From assembly GCA_002731825.1 (NCBI GenBank), contig PCCS01000048.1, positions 1-64,000 of the forward strand: a DNA stretch of 64,000 nt, given 5' to 3'. Every line of letters starts with the position of its first letter. Position 1 is the stretch's first letter. The position numbers were made by a program, and so were the translations under genes. Under the pieces are notes generated by a model. It saw nothing but the letters and a program-made list of their open reading frames with translations, was not told the origin of the DNA and made no database searches. Below are positions 18,022 through 26,515 of this stretch, in pieces. The DNA is from Myxococcales bacterium. GTDB taxonomy: Bacteria > Myxococcota_A > Bradymonadia > UBA7976 > UBA1532.

Positions 18022-18843
18022 CTAGTACACAAAACCCACACCCAAGCGCACACTTTGGGCTTTGCCGTGGACCCGACCCATTCGATATTCATATACGTCA
18101 TGGGTCGATCTCAGTTGGAAATGAAGCAAATCAGTCCACCTTAAATAGAGGGTGGGTCCCATTCTATAAGTCAGCTCCATACCGTCCCAGTACCGGACTT
18201 GCTGTTCCCATTTTAAATGCCCATTCCGTGAGCCAAAAGAGAAGTTTAGACCCATTGTCAAATTGAAATGGGAGAGTGTTGGCGTATCGCCGATAAACGT
18301 AAATGAGCTCAGGCCCGTTCGAAATATATAGTTATAGGTTTCCGTTTCGTATCCAACGGAGAGTCCCGGACCCAACTCGCGGAAGTAAATTCCGATGGGG
18401 TCCGACGCCTTGGACGCACCGGGTATTCGGAGCTGGGGGGCAATGGTCCAGGACCCACTTCGACCATCGAGGTTAAAGTATTTCTTCAAAGGTAATGCGA
18501 GCGTTGGGTCACCTAGGCCCCTTTTAGTCACATTCGTTCCAACGCCATCATCGGACAAAACACGTCGCTGGGCATCGAGCATGATCGGGATTTTCGCGGT
18601 GATTCGAACACTTCGATGCCAGGTGTACACGCCTTCAATATGGAGTAGATGAGCTGTTCTATCCAAGTTTGATGGCAGACGCTGTTTGCCATCAAAAGAG
18701 CCTGTCTCATGCCGATATTCCTGAAGCAGTTGGACACCGTAGCCACCAGACCATCTCGGCATTTCGCTGAAGATTGGTTGTTCAGCCTGAACTGGGCTGA
18801 TGAGCCCAGTCAACAGGGCAAGTACAGACCATCCAATACGCAC
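18022..18843 (-). CDS. Outer-membrane transporter-like barrel (MetA/phenol-pathway type)
   Basis: GTG 18843 is preceded by AGGA at 8 bases. A signal peptide (ALLTGLISPVQA) precedes about 255 residues of amphipathic strands, ending RLGVGFVY. The pattern RITAKIPIMLD...GLGDPTLALPLKKYF...WTIAPQLRIPGA resembles the putative MetA-pathway-of-phenol-degradation transporter family (PF13557), a common outer-membrane barrel in metal and aromatic loci. It lies 9 bases downstream of the HMA gene 18853-19287, evidently co-transcribed. Confidence 0.75.
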   Translation of the reverse strand: MRIGWSVLALLTGLISPVQAEQPIFSEMPRWSGGYGVQLLQEYRHETGSFDGKQRLPSNLDRTAHLLHIEGVYTWHRSVRITAKIPIMLDAQRRVLSDDGVGTNVTKRGLGDPTLALPLKKYFNLDGRSGSWTIAPQLRIPGASKASDPIGIYFRELGPGLSVGYETETYNYIFRTGLSSFTFIGDTPTLSHFNLTMGLNFSFGSRNGHLKWEQQVRYWDGMELTYRMGPTLYLRWTDLLHFQLRSTHDVYEYRMGRVHGKAQSVRLGVGFVY

Positions 18844-18852
18844 AAGACTGTC

Positions 18853-19287
18853 CTATGGAACCACCCGAAACGGGTTTTGGGCCAAACTCGATGTAACCAC
18901 CTTATTATCCTGCCAAGCATAGGCATGAACGGGCTCATAACCGGCCTCATCCACGGCTGTCGCTAGCGCTTTCAAATCAGCTTTTGCGCCTGCTTTAAGG
19001 GTGATGGTCACCAGCTGGTGCTTGGCGTCTAAATCGATTCCGCTGTTATCTTTTGTCGTATCGACAAAGGCCAAGCGGCTCAACATTTTGCGGACACCGA
19101 TGGCACAGGAGGGACAGCAAAGACCCTTTGCATAGACCAAGACCGCTTTTGGCTGCGCCTTCAGTTTCGATTTGACTTCCACATCACGTACGTCTTGCGT
19201 CGCCTCAGTGAACTTACTCCAAGCAGGCGAGATTGCAACGAACGACATTGTGAACATAGAGAGTAGAATCAAGAGTATTCGAGACAT
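18853..19287 (-). CDS. Exported heavy-metal-associated domain protein
   Basis: The 144-residue protein has signal peptide LLILLSMFTMSFVAISPAWS and AGGAG before ATG 19287. A linker leads to an HMA-like domain with the metal motif GLCCPSC (C57, C58, C61), one Cys more than the usual CxxC, and then a beta-alpha-beta pattern ending EAGYEPVHAY. It is the second periplasmic HMA protein of the island and is paired with a barrel downstream, mirroring the plus-strand set (barrel plus HMA). Confidence 0.8.
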   Translation of the reverse strand: MSRILLILLSMFTMSFVAISPAWSKFTEATQDVRDVEVKSKLKAQPKAVLVYAKGLCCPSCAIGVRKMLSRLAFVDTTKDNSGIDLDAKHQLVTITLKAGAKADLKALATAVDEAGYEPVHAYAWQDNKVVTSSLAQNPFRVVP

Positions 19288-19655
19288 TGTTATCTGCTCC
19301 TGGAATCAAATTGTCTAATCTCATTCAAAAGCCAAAAAAAGCAAAGCCCACACCATAGCGAAGGCCTTTGATCGGATTGACTTCGGTGCGAAGCACCAAC
19401 GAATGATCGTGTCTGATACAGTTGGATAGAGACCCAAAAACATGTACCGCGTGCTGTGTAGGCTGACGACTTCGGCAGAGCGCGTCAATCTGAATCGTCC
19501 TCTGGGTAGGCAAAGGGCTGGGAGAAGCGCTTCTGAATCGAGCTTGACGACATATCACGGTCCCCATTGAGAGACGGCTCGAAACACGAAGCGGCCCTTA
19601 AAAACCTGTGTTCACCCGATTTTGAAACCGCAGAGATGCCGAGGTCGGATATGGC
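19288..19655. other. Intergenic, 368 bp; possible barrel-gene remnant
   Basis: The only notable frame (minus, 19325-19567, 80 residues) ends LRTEVNPIKGLRYGVGFAFFGF, which looks like the last strands of an outer-membrane barrel, but the rest is Cys/Arg-rich without signal peptide. It could be the decayed 3' end of a barrel gene. No other element was seen. Confidence 0.3.
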
Positions 19656-19880
19656 TCAGCTTTCAGATGAATTCAGCGTAGCCAGGTTGGCCACTAACCA
19701 CGCAGATGCCGCAAGCAATTGTAACCAATCTCCAGTGGAACTGATGCCATAGGTGAAGACACTGGCGATCCAAGAGACACTGGCTATGGTTTGGCCCAGC
19801 CACTCAACTCGAAGGGCCCGCTTGAGTAAGCTCGAACGCGGCGGCGCCGAATCGGTCGCGTCTTGACTCTGCGTCAACAT
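19656..19880 (-). CDS. Small two-helix membrane protein
   Basis: The 74-residue product starts at ATG 19880, preceded by GAGAGGAG and overlapping the stop of the flavoprotein by 7 bases (ATGTTGA). It has a short basic N-terminal part and two hydrophobic helices (WLGQTIASVSWIASVFTYGI and WLQLLAASAWLVANLATL). Translational coupling implies a joint function with the flavoprotein, perhaps as a membrane anchor or electron acceptor. No family was recognised. Confidence 0.6.
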   Translation of the reverse strand: MLTQSQDATDSAPPRSSLLKRALRVEWLGQTIASVSWIASVFTYGISSTGDWLQLLAASAWLVANLATLNSSES

Positions 19881-21010
19881 ACGCACTCCTCTCCACAACA
19901 TGACAAGTCGTCGAGATACATGCCCCAATCCCGATAGGTCTCAAGATACTCAGCTGGGAGACCCAAGGATGTTGCGATGGCTTTGGCGACAACGGCAAAG
20001 CGCTGCCGATACTTGAAGATGAAGCAGAAGATCAAATTTTCATGGCGGACGGCTGCACCAACGAGAAACAAGCCTGGTGAGATGGTTGATTCGTCGTCTT
20101 CATTGAGCACTGGAAAACCATCATCACGCGCCTCAAAGAGGTCAGATACAAGGGTATGGCTGCCATTGAATCCGGCGGCAACGAGAGGTTGGGTGCGGGA
20201 ATTAAAGGTCTGACCATCAATGGTGGTCAACTGATACATATCGCCCACTCGACTGGCGGAACTAATGGATGTTTCTGGAATCAGCTCTACTCTGTCTTTG
20301 AAACTGTCCGAGCGCATGCGCTCGAGTGAGTAGGTCGATAGGGCAACGCTGGGGTCCGATGTGCCGAGGGCCCATGGCGCCTCTCTATCGATAAGGCGAA
20401 CCCGTTTGCCGAGTTTGGCCAAGTTATAGGCCGCGTCAACACCACTCTCGTATCCACCGACAATAATAAAATCATCTCCCTCGAGATCTTTATAGCTGTC
20501 GATGGTTGCTGCATGGCGACAATGTTCGCTGCCGGCAAAGGCATTGAGTCTTGGATACATAAAGTCACCAGCGGCCCAAATCACATGTTTTGCTTTAAAT
20601 GTGTCCGCGTCGCTCTGCACGTGGAAAATATCATCGACTTTGCTGACTTTCGTGACATCAATGCCGGTGCGAATGGGTAATTCGAAGAACTTAGCGACGC
20701 CGCGCAGATGGGATGCGTACTGTTTGCCTGTGGGATGCTCGGTTTGCAAACCAAAAGCTGGGGACGCGCCAATGGCGATGGAATTGATATCCAACATACC
20801 AATAGAGTTGGTCGGGAATGATGGCGTGATGAAGCGCATTTCGTCGGGCCAACGTTCGAAAGACGCGCCAATACCGTGGCGATCGACCGTTAAGAAGTTA
20901 TCGATTCCGGCGTGCCTGAGGGCGACACCGATACCAACGCCAGCGGCGCCCATTCCGACAACCAAAACATCGTAGACGTGGTCGGCTTCAGTTTTTTGAC
21001 TCTGCGACAT
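19874..21010 (-). CDS. FAD/NAD(P)-binding oxidoreductase with cysteine-rich tail
   Basis: In this 378-residue protein the first Rossmann motif is VLVVGMGAAGVGIG near the N-terminus (FAD) and the second is FIIVGGYESGVDAAYNLAKLG (NAD(P)H), the arrangement of YpdA/CzcO-like pyridine nucleotide-disulfide oxidoreductases. There is no internal CxxC redox pair; instead the protein ends DDLSCCGEECVC, a four-Cys tail that could bind metal or act as a redox relay. AAGG precedes ATG 21010. It lies in the metal island and is coupled to a small membrane protein. A role in metal or disulfide reduction is an inference. Confidence 0.8.
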   Translation of the reverse strand: MSQSQKTEADHVYDVLVVGMGAAGVGIGVALRHAGIDNFLTVDRHGIGASFERWPDEMRFITPSFPTNSIGMLDINSIAIGASPAFGLQTEHPTGKQYASHLRGVAKFFELPIRTGIDVTKVSKVDDIFHVQSDADTFKAKHVIWAAGDFMYPRLNAFAGSEHCRHAATIDSYKDLEGDDFIIVGGYESGVDAAYNLAKLGKRVRLIDREAPWALGTSDPSVALSTYSLERMRSDSFKDRVELIPETSISSASRVGDMYQLTTIDGQTFNSRTQPLVAAGFNGSHTLVSDLFEARDDGFPVLNEDDESTISPGLFLVGAAVRHENLIFCFIFKYRQRFAVVAKAIATSLGLPAEYLETYRDWGMYLDDLSCCGEECVC

Positions 21011-21089
21011 AGTAGACCTTGTATTTGGCTAAATTGGGCTCAAAGTAGCATGACCCGTCTTGGAGACAATTGCTTTTTGAGGACTGGAC

Positions 21090-21122
21090 GCTATATGCAA
21101 CCAGGTTGTATTTGCAAGTCAA
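21090..21122 (-). promoter_or_regulatory. Candidate promoter with dyad for the flavoprotein gene
   Basis: Read on the minus strand, TTGACT (21122-21117) is followed by a long spacer containing CAACC-T-GGTTG (centre 21103) and then CATATAGC (21097-21090). A 19-21 bp spacer with a dyad recalls MerR-type promoters, but the dyad is off-centre toward the -10 and no MerR gene is in the window. Confidence 0.35.
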
Positions 21123-21143
21123 TTGCATAAATTAATGAGCCCT

Positions 21144-21158
21144 TACGATTAAATCGTA
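21144..21158. repeat. Perfect 15-bp palindrome
   Basis: TACGATT and AATCGTA flank a central A. It shares the core GATTAAATC with the palindrome at 25963-25977. A possible operator; no known match. Confidence 0.4.
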
Positions 21159-21639
21159 TGGAACTCGGCTGCCTGGCGGACATCTGGTCTGCTCACTTAC
21201 ACCGAAGGTGATCCTCTCACGCGTCCCATCTCATTTAATTGGACGGGCTTTTGGCGACTCTTTAGACGCCGGTGGCCCCAGAGTAATCGGTTGCGAACGA
21301 TGCATTGGTCATCGACGAGTGTGAGTCCTGTCGAATATGATATCTGGCCCCATGCAGTCCCGGCTGCGCACGGTGCTGGGCATTTTTAAAGGCTCAAACC
21401 ATCGATCATTTACCGACCAACAAATCGGGATTCGAGTGGTCTGTTTGTCCTGATCCATGGGTATCAAATGGCAAAAACTCTAACGACGGACACAGTGTCC
21501 CCTATTAATAACTTTATATTATTAATTAATGATTATTTAATAATTTTAAAAAACTAAAATCTTTGCTTAGTCTCAACGTGGTCGATGGAGACAAGCCATG
21601 GGTTCATGGCACCTAAAGTCAAAACGAGGAGACATAGAC

Positions 21640-22264
21640 ATGAAGACATTTAAACCAAGCACAGCGCTGATGACGTTCATTATGCTGCCCATAATAGCCA
21701 CCAGTGCTTGGGGCCAAGATAAAATTGAAATTGAGGATGAAAGCCTACCGATTTATAGTTTTGTCCGAATCTCAAATGCAGTCCCGACCAACGGCAGCGA
21801 CGATGTACTCGCATTGAGATTGGGAATTGGCGTAAGCCAAGTCGATAAGAAGGCAAATAGAGCAGGGAGCAACTTCGGGCTCCGACTGATATGGATTCCC
21901 GATGCGCCTGCAAACCCATTGCAAGAAAACGGTCCTGACTTGGGTTCAGCGTGGGGTCCCGTCGTCGATTGGCAATTGATGTTTAGTCCGCGTAGACGGA
22001 TCAGCGTGTATACCAACTTAGCTGTGGGATTCATCTACGGTAAGCCGGCTAAAACCGATGAGCAAACAAATCGCTATTACAGCGCGAACGGCGAAGACTA
22101 AGGGAAAGAACCAAGTGGTGCCGATTCTCGAAGCGGGCATCGGCATGCGGGTTTTGTCTCGTAAGCTGAGCGGTTCAGGAACACGGGTCTATGTGGCCCC
22201 AGAACTGGGCTATGTGCCAGGAATTGATGCACCTTATGGTGCGCTCAACTTCGGTATTCTATAG
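21640..22264 (+). pseudogene. Outer-membrane protein gene with a single frameshift
   Basis: ATG 21640 follows CGAGGAGACATAGAC, a good site, and gives the signal peptide STALMTFIMLPIIATSAWGQ. The frame encodes barrel-like strands up to YYSANGED and stops at TAA 22099-22101. The next frame then carries on with KGKNQVVPILEAGIGMRVL and ends YGALNFGIL at 22264, the natural end of a barrel. The shift lies near 22095-22102, and removing one base would restore about 208 residues. Either a real mutation or a sequencing error is possible. The family is not recognised. Confidence 0.7.
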
Positions 22265-22358
22265 GCCTAACGGACAGGTCTCACCTAAAATCTGAAAACA
22301 AGATCCAGGATCATGAGGGCAACTGGCGATTGATTAAAAGGGTGACTACACGGTCGAC

Positions 22359-22862
22359 TTAACAGCAGCCGGTCGAACAATCAGGGGCGTGGATTTGGCC
22401 GTCAGCAATCTCTCCTTTTGTACCCGGACGTACGTCAAGCACCTGTATATCAAAATTCAGAGTGACCCCAGCAAGAGGATGATTGGCCGAACATAGAAGC
22501 TGATCATCTTCCACCCGGATCACTGAAAAAAGGACAGATTGATCGGGTATGGATGGGTGAGGCCCTCGAAACCGAGCGCCCGGAATGAGGCTCCCTCGAG
22601 AGGTCTCTGGGAAGATGGACAATGGCACCATCACATCAAGGCTCGGATCACGCTCCCCATAGGCATCTTCTGGATTGACAACAACACGAAAGCTATCTCC
22701 AGCAATTCGCCCGTCCAATGCCTTTTCTACACCGGGGACAACGTGGCCATGTCCATGGAGATAGGCCAGGGGGTCGCGCCCCGCCGTGGTGTCGATGACT
22801 GTGCCATCAGCGCTGGTTAAGCGATAATGCATTTGCACGGCATGGTCTTTGGTGATTTTCAT
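22359..22862 (-). CDS. slyD: SlyD-type FKBP peptidyl-prolyl isomerase
   Basis: The 167-residue protein starts YRLTSADGTVIDTT and carries the FKBP core (PLAYLHGHGHVVPGVEKALDG) with the SlyD insert-in-flap segment (NPEDAYGERDPSLDVMVPLSIFP). It folds proteins and binds metals; in Escherichia coli SlyD supplies nickel for hydrogenase. The E. coli His-rich tail is absent, but the end HAPDCSTGCC gives three cysteines, a possible soft-metal site fitting the nearby copper genes. GGAG precedes ATG 22862. Confidence 0.88.
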   Translation of the reverse strand: MKITKDHAVQMHYRLTSADGTVIDTTAGRDPLAYLHGHGHVVPGVEKALDGRIAGDSFRVVVNPEDAYGERDPSLDVMVPLSIFPETSRGSLIPGARFRGPHPSIPDQSVLFSVIRVEDDQLLCSANHPLAGVTLNFDIQVLDVRPGTKGEIADGQIHAPDCSTGCC

Positions 22863-23128
22863 TCAGTTGACTCCAGATGTCATGGCAGCTTGGTGGTACT
22901 AGCACAGATTTCAATGCTGACCCAGGAGCAATATTTAGGATGACAATGATTAAGCGTAATCAACGCCCCGGCGAGAGAGTTCGAAACAGACCACCCGTGT
23001 GACACGTGTATGTTAACAGATGTCGGTTTTGGGTCCTGCAGGCGAGCGGAGTGTAAGAGATGTCCATCGCCTGATTCAATACACGAACAACTCTCGTGGA
23101 GCGAGCGCTGGTGGTCAAAGCAGGTGAG

Positions 23129-23752
23129 CTATGCCCCAAGAGCACAAATGGTTCGCTTGACAACATGAGCTTCACCGTCGGCCATTCCGCCGGCCGCGCG
23201 AGCCCGTCCATACGCAGGCGTATGGTAGATATCCAATGCGGTTTGTGCGCTGTCAAATGCCAGCGCTGCAGCCAATTGAATCTGTTGCTGACCTGCATGT
23301 TGATGGACAACAGGACCAAAGCTTGCACCCGTGAAGTGGGTCATACTGGCGTTGGCATAGGCAAAGAATGCCGCCTCGTCGATGATCTCATGTACGTGAT
23401 TAATCCAAATTCCCTGTCCTGGTGAGAGACTGAGTCGATCCGCTTCAATGCAGCATATGCGTCGGTCAACGACGGCTGATTCATCATCGGTTGACCCCAT
23501 GAGCGAACGGGCGGCGACGTAGGCTGGGTCATCCCAGAAATCCATGGCCGCTTGTACACTGTCGAATTCGACAAGCGCTGCAAATTGGACGTTTTCCCCA
23601 ATAATGGTTGCGGAGACGGGGCCAAACGCCTTGAGTTGTGCACCGTATTTATTGTCCCCCTGGAATAAGGGCTTACTGGCGTCCGCATATGCGAAAAACT
23701 TGGTTTGGTCTTTGACCTCGAGAACATGATTGATCCAGTAGCCCTTCTTCAT
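23129..23752 (-). CDS. Tandem DUF1330 protein
   Basis: The 207-residue protein is made of two related ~95-residue halves: GYWINHVLEVKDQTKFFAYADAS...ALVEFDSVQAAMDFWDDPAYVAAR and GIWINHVHEIIDEAAFFAYANAS...ALAFDSAQTALDIYHTPAYGRAR. Each is a DUF1330 (dimeric alpha-beta barrel, ABM-like) domain, so the protein is a covalent form of the usual dimer. Enzymatic role is unknown. AAAGGTGA precedes ATG 23752. It seems monocistronic. Confidence 0.85.
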   Translation of the reverse strand: MKKGYWINHVLEVKDQTKFFAYADASKPLFQGDNKYGAQLKAFGPVSATIIGENVQFAALVEFDSVQAAMDFWDDPAYVAARSLMGSTDDESAVVDRRICCIEADRLSLSPGQGIWINHVHEIIDEAAFFAYANASMTHFTGASFGPVVHQHAGQQQIQLAAALAFDSAQTALDIYHTPAYGRARAAGGMADGEAHVVKRTICALGA

Positions 23753-23910
23753 ATGTCAAATCACCTTTCGCTGAGTGTAAAAAAAAACGCGGACTATAGA
23801 CCGCGTATCCTATCGCGGGACCCACCATAAATGTCATCAGATCGTCGAATCATTTAAGCCTCTGTCCAGACGAACTGCGGCTGTCATGGAAGATGGCATA
23901 CGATCAGTGC

Positions 23911-24135
23911 CTATTCGGTTGCCTGGTCCGACTGAGGGAGTTTACAGGTATTGACCCCAAAAGCCTTGTAGGTCAGGCAGGCGCCAGACAAGGCGTTGAA
24001 TAACAAGATGCCGCCAACACCAGCCATGGCAAATGTGTATGCAGTCTGCTCCATGACAAAGGGGGCAGGGATGAGCAACGCAGCCAAGATAAAACGTAAA
24101 ACCCTCTCAGGCTTATTTTGATTGGTTTGAAACAT
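23911..24135 (-). CDS. DUF2892 inner-membrane protein
   Basis: About 74 residues from ATG 24135 (AAGGA about 11 bases upstream; an in-frame ATG at 24174 is also possible). The typical DUF2892 pattern is visible: NKPERVLRFILAALLIP as helix one, GVGGILLFNALSGACLTYKAFG as helix two, and the conserved C-terminal ACxxYKAFGVNTC. The family often accompanies rhodanese or sulfur/metal genes. Function is unknown. Confidence 0.8.
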   Translation of the reverse strand: MFQTNQNKPERVLRFILAALLIPAPFVMEQTAYTFAMAGVGGILLFNALSGACLTYKAFGVNTCKLPQSDQATE

Positions 24136-24337
24136 GGGGACAGTCTTTCCTTGGTCAGTTGATTTTTTCGCCATAAACTCGGATGGCCAGCCTAGCATCT
24201 AAACCTGCTGACGCAAGGTCGATCTGACACCGCAGTGGATAGCCTAAACGTGAGTTGCACCGGGTACGACTGAGTGTGCCATAGGGATTATTGCAGTGGA
24301 CCACTATTTTGTATTTAGGCTTTGGACCGCAACGTGT

Positions 24338-25618
24338 CTACGACTCAACACTCAACTCGTATGCATGGAGATGATGGAGATAAATAGCGGCGGTCCATGA
24401 GAAATCCATTCCGCCAAGTCCTGTCCCATCCACTGGGTCAAAATATTCCGCCATACCATGCATCTCAATCAGCTGTTTCGTATCGGCGCGAAGTCTCTCG
24501 GCAAGATCGGTCTCGCCCGCGTCTGACAGGCCTTTGATGATCATATGGTTCATGATGACCCAAACAGGGCCTCGCCAGTATCGCTGAGATTCGAAAGCAG
24601 CGTGAGATGGATCCCAGCTCGGCATACCGTATTTACACAGGGAAAGAATCCGTCGGCAATGTGCCGTCATACTCTGATTTTGCTCATCTGTGCCGACCTG
24701 ACCATAAAAACAAAGCATGGATGCGTTGGTCATTGCTGAGCTAAACTCTCCCGTCCGGATGTCGCGTGCACAATACCCGCCAACGGCGTCGTTCCAAAGC
24801 CATGCTGAACCCTCGGAAAACCGATGAATCAAGTCCTGAATCTCTGAATAATGTTGCTCTAAATCGAGCTGTCGCGCCAGCGACAATAGGTCACGGTTCG
24901 CGCGCAGAAAAATAAACTGTATTCCTGGATCAGCCATCAAAAACGGACCGTTCCGGTAAATCATTTCGTGATTCCAGCTCGCCTCCCGACCAAATTGAAC
25001 GATGGTCAAATACCGATCATATTGCTCATGAGTCGGACGCTGATCACTTTGCACATGTGCCGTGTCCCGTCTGGCGTATCGTTCCAAGTTATCGGGGACA
25101 GAGATGGCATTCATACCGATATCCCAGTCTGGGCAGTTGTCGCGACCCGATTCCCAGGGATGGATGATTGCGATCACGCCCTTGGCGTCTGGATCGCGCG
25201 CGGTCGCAAACCACCGGTGATACCGTAAGACCTTTGAAAATAAGCTGCGGGCTTTCTCTAAATCGTCCGCACCACCCATCTCTACAAGTTGCCGTAGCAC
25301 ACTGGCAAGGACAGGCGGCTGTGAGTGTCCGCTGGTGGGTGGTTTAGTACCGGTCTGCCACATGGCGGGTCCGGGGAAGTAATCAGGGTCATTCTTACGG
25401 AATACAATATGGGGCACCATACCGTCGTCCCATTGCGCATCGAGCAACCCCGTCAGCTCAAGCCAGGCCCGGTCTCGGTCGACATGGTACAAACCCAGTG
25501 CCGTAAAGCACGAGTCCCAGTTCCACTGATATGGATACAAGCGGCGGGTGGGCACAGTATAGCCGCCCCGATCGTTTCCCTGTATCACCCGAATCGCCTC
25601 TGAAATACACTGATTCAT
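24338..25618 (-). CDS. MGH1-like/GH63-type glycoside hydrolase
   Basis: The cytoplasmic (no signal) 426-residue protein has an (alpha/alpha)6-barrel pattern: YQWNWDSCFTALGL near the N-terminus, IHPWESGRDNCPDWD, SAWLWNDAVGGYCARD, YWRGPVWVIMNHMIIKGL, and FDPVDGTGLGGMDFSWTAA at the end. These are the landmarks of the mannosylglycerate-hydrolase-like family related to GH63 and trehalases. It would hydrolyse a small glucoside or mannoside such as glucosylglycerate. ATG 25618 is preferred over a TTG two codons earlier. No operon partner. Confidence 0.8.
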   Translation of the reverse strand: MNQCISEAIRVIQGNDRGGYTVPTRRLYPYQWNWDSCFTALGLYHVDRDRAWLELTGLLDAQWDDGMVPHIVFRKNDPDYFPGPAMWQTGTKPPTSGHSQPPVLASVLRQLVEMGGADDLEKARSLFSKVLRYHRWFATARDPDAKGVIAIIHPWESGRDNCPDWDIGMNAISVPDNLERYARRDTAHVQSDQRPTHEQYDRYLTIVQFGREASWNHEMIYRNGPFLMADPGIQFIFLRANRDLLSLARQLDLEQHYSEIQDLIHRFSEGSAWLWNDAVGGYCARDIRTGEFSSAMTNASMLCFYGQVGTDEQNQSMTAHCRRILSLCKYGMPSWDPSHAAFESQRYWRGPVWVIMNHMIIKGLSDAGETDLAERLRADTKQLIEMHGMAEYFDPVDGTGLGGMDFSWTAAIYLHHLHAYELSVES

Positions 25619-26515
25619 TTTCAATACCCCGGACCGAAATCATCGCTGCTGATGACAGTCTACAGCAATCGACTCTACCTCTGATTAAATAAGAGTTTGG
25701 GAGACTGAGCCAATCACTCAGATCTTAAGACTGGCAGTCATGGCGCGATGGCCGTTGATGATTAGACGTAGACCCACGCTGTCGCTCATGTGACTGTCGG
25801 CCGCGTACGCAGTCGATGTCTGAGACAAGACTCGAAAAAACCGTCGATCGGAACACAACTAAGCCAGTGACACTCCACTGAAAACACCGACAGACTAGCG
25901 TATTGGTCGCTATTAAGGCTGACCATGATTGTCTCCGATCCATCGGACATCAATGAGTTAGATTTGATTAAATCAAACTGAGGATGGTCTCCATCGAGCC
26001 CTCCGCAACTGAAACCAAGACCAAGGCGGCGAGGTCGTTTAAGGTCGTGTCGTGCAAAACGTCGACCGTAGCGGAACAATCGGCCTTTTTAAAACGCCAT
26101 TTATTTGCTAGGCGAGCGCTGATGCTTTTATGCTTACAGTATATTTGTTTAGACATATTAATTTCTACCGGGAAGTAGACAGACGCAAACAAACCGCTAT
26201 TCTTAGGAAGTGAAGAGTGGTTTGATCTTCGCAAAAAACAAGGTGAATACGTTTAAGGAGCAATCGGATTACCAAGAGTCAACGCTATCAAATTGTTTTA
26301 GCCCGCCGGCTTGACGCCCTGGGTCGAACACGTGATGGACAGACGCTGTTTCGTTTTCGGTAATCAAATTGGTCCGAGTGGTATCTATGGGCACGACCCA
26401 ACTGTTGTTTGCGGCAAGCGACAACCGAACGGGGGTCGTTCGAACAGAGAGAGACGATGGGCCGGGTCAGTGATGACAGCGGCGTCATACGCATGATGGA
26501 TGAGGATGGTGAGCG
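25619..26515. other. Gene-poor stretch, 897 bp
   Basis: I find no frame with convincing start, composition or family. The longest minus-strand frame (25968-26234) has no ribosome site. The stretch contains a perfect palindrome at 25963-25977 and an inverted repeat TCCGAT-CC-ATCGGA at about 25934-25947. It may hold decayed sequence or regulatory DNA. Confidence 0.45.
25963..25977. repeat. Perfect 15-bp palindrome
   Basis: TTTGATT and AATCAAA flank a central A. It resembles an FNR/CRP-type TTGAT-ATCAA box but the spacer is three bases, not four. It shares GATTAAATC with 21144-21158. Confidence 0.4.

Larger units (their letters stand above)
21011..21639. other. Divergent regulatory region, 629 bp
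   Basis: It lies between the flavoprotein operon (minus) and the barrel gene (plus). It contains a dyad-overlapped promoter-like stretch (21090-21122), a perfect 15-bp palindrome (21144-21158), a perfect 13-bp palindrome GGACACAGTGTCC (21488-21500) and then an almost pure A/T tract (about 21505-21560), typical of an UP element or strong promoter, before the barrel gene. No gene was seen. Confidence 0.5.

Noticed and set aside
19325-19567. Minus-strand 80-residue frame ending GLRYGVGFAFFGF
   Set aside because: The end looks like a barrel terminus but there is no signal peptide, the rest is Arg/Cys-rich, and no ribosome site was found; kept only as a possible gene remnant.
25963-25977. FNR-type binding site
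   Set aside because: The half sites TTGAT/ATCAA are separated by three bases instead of four, and no nearby gene suggests oxygen control.
25968-26234. Minus-strand frame of 88 residues in the gene-poor region
   Set aside because: No Shine-Dalgarno site before any ATG, no recognisable domain, and its end overlaps a palindrome.
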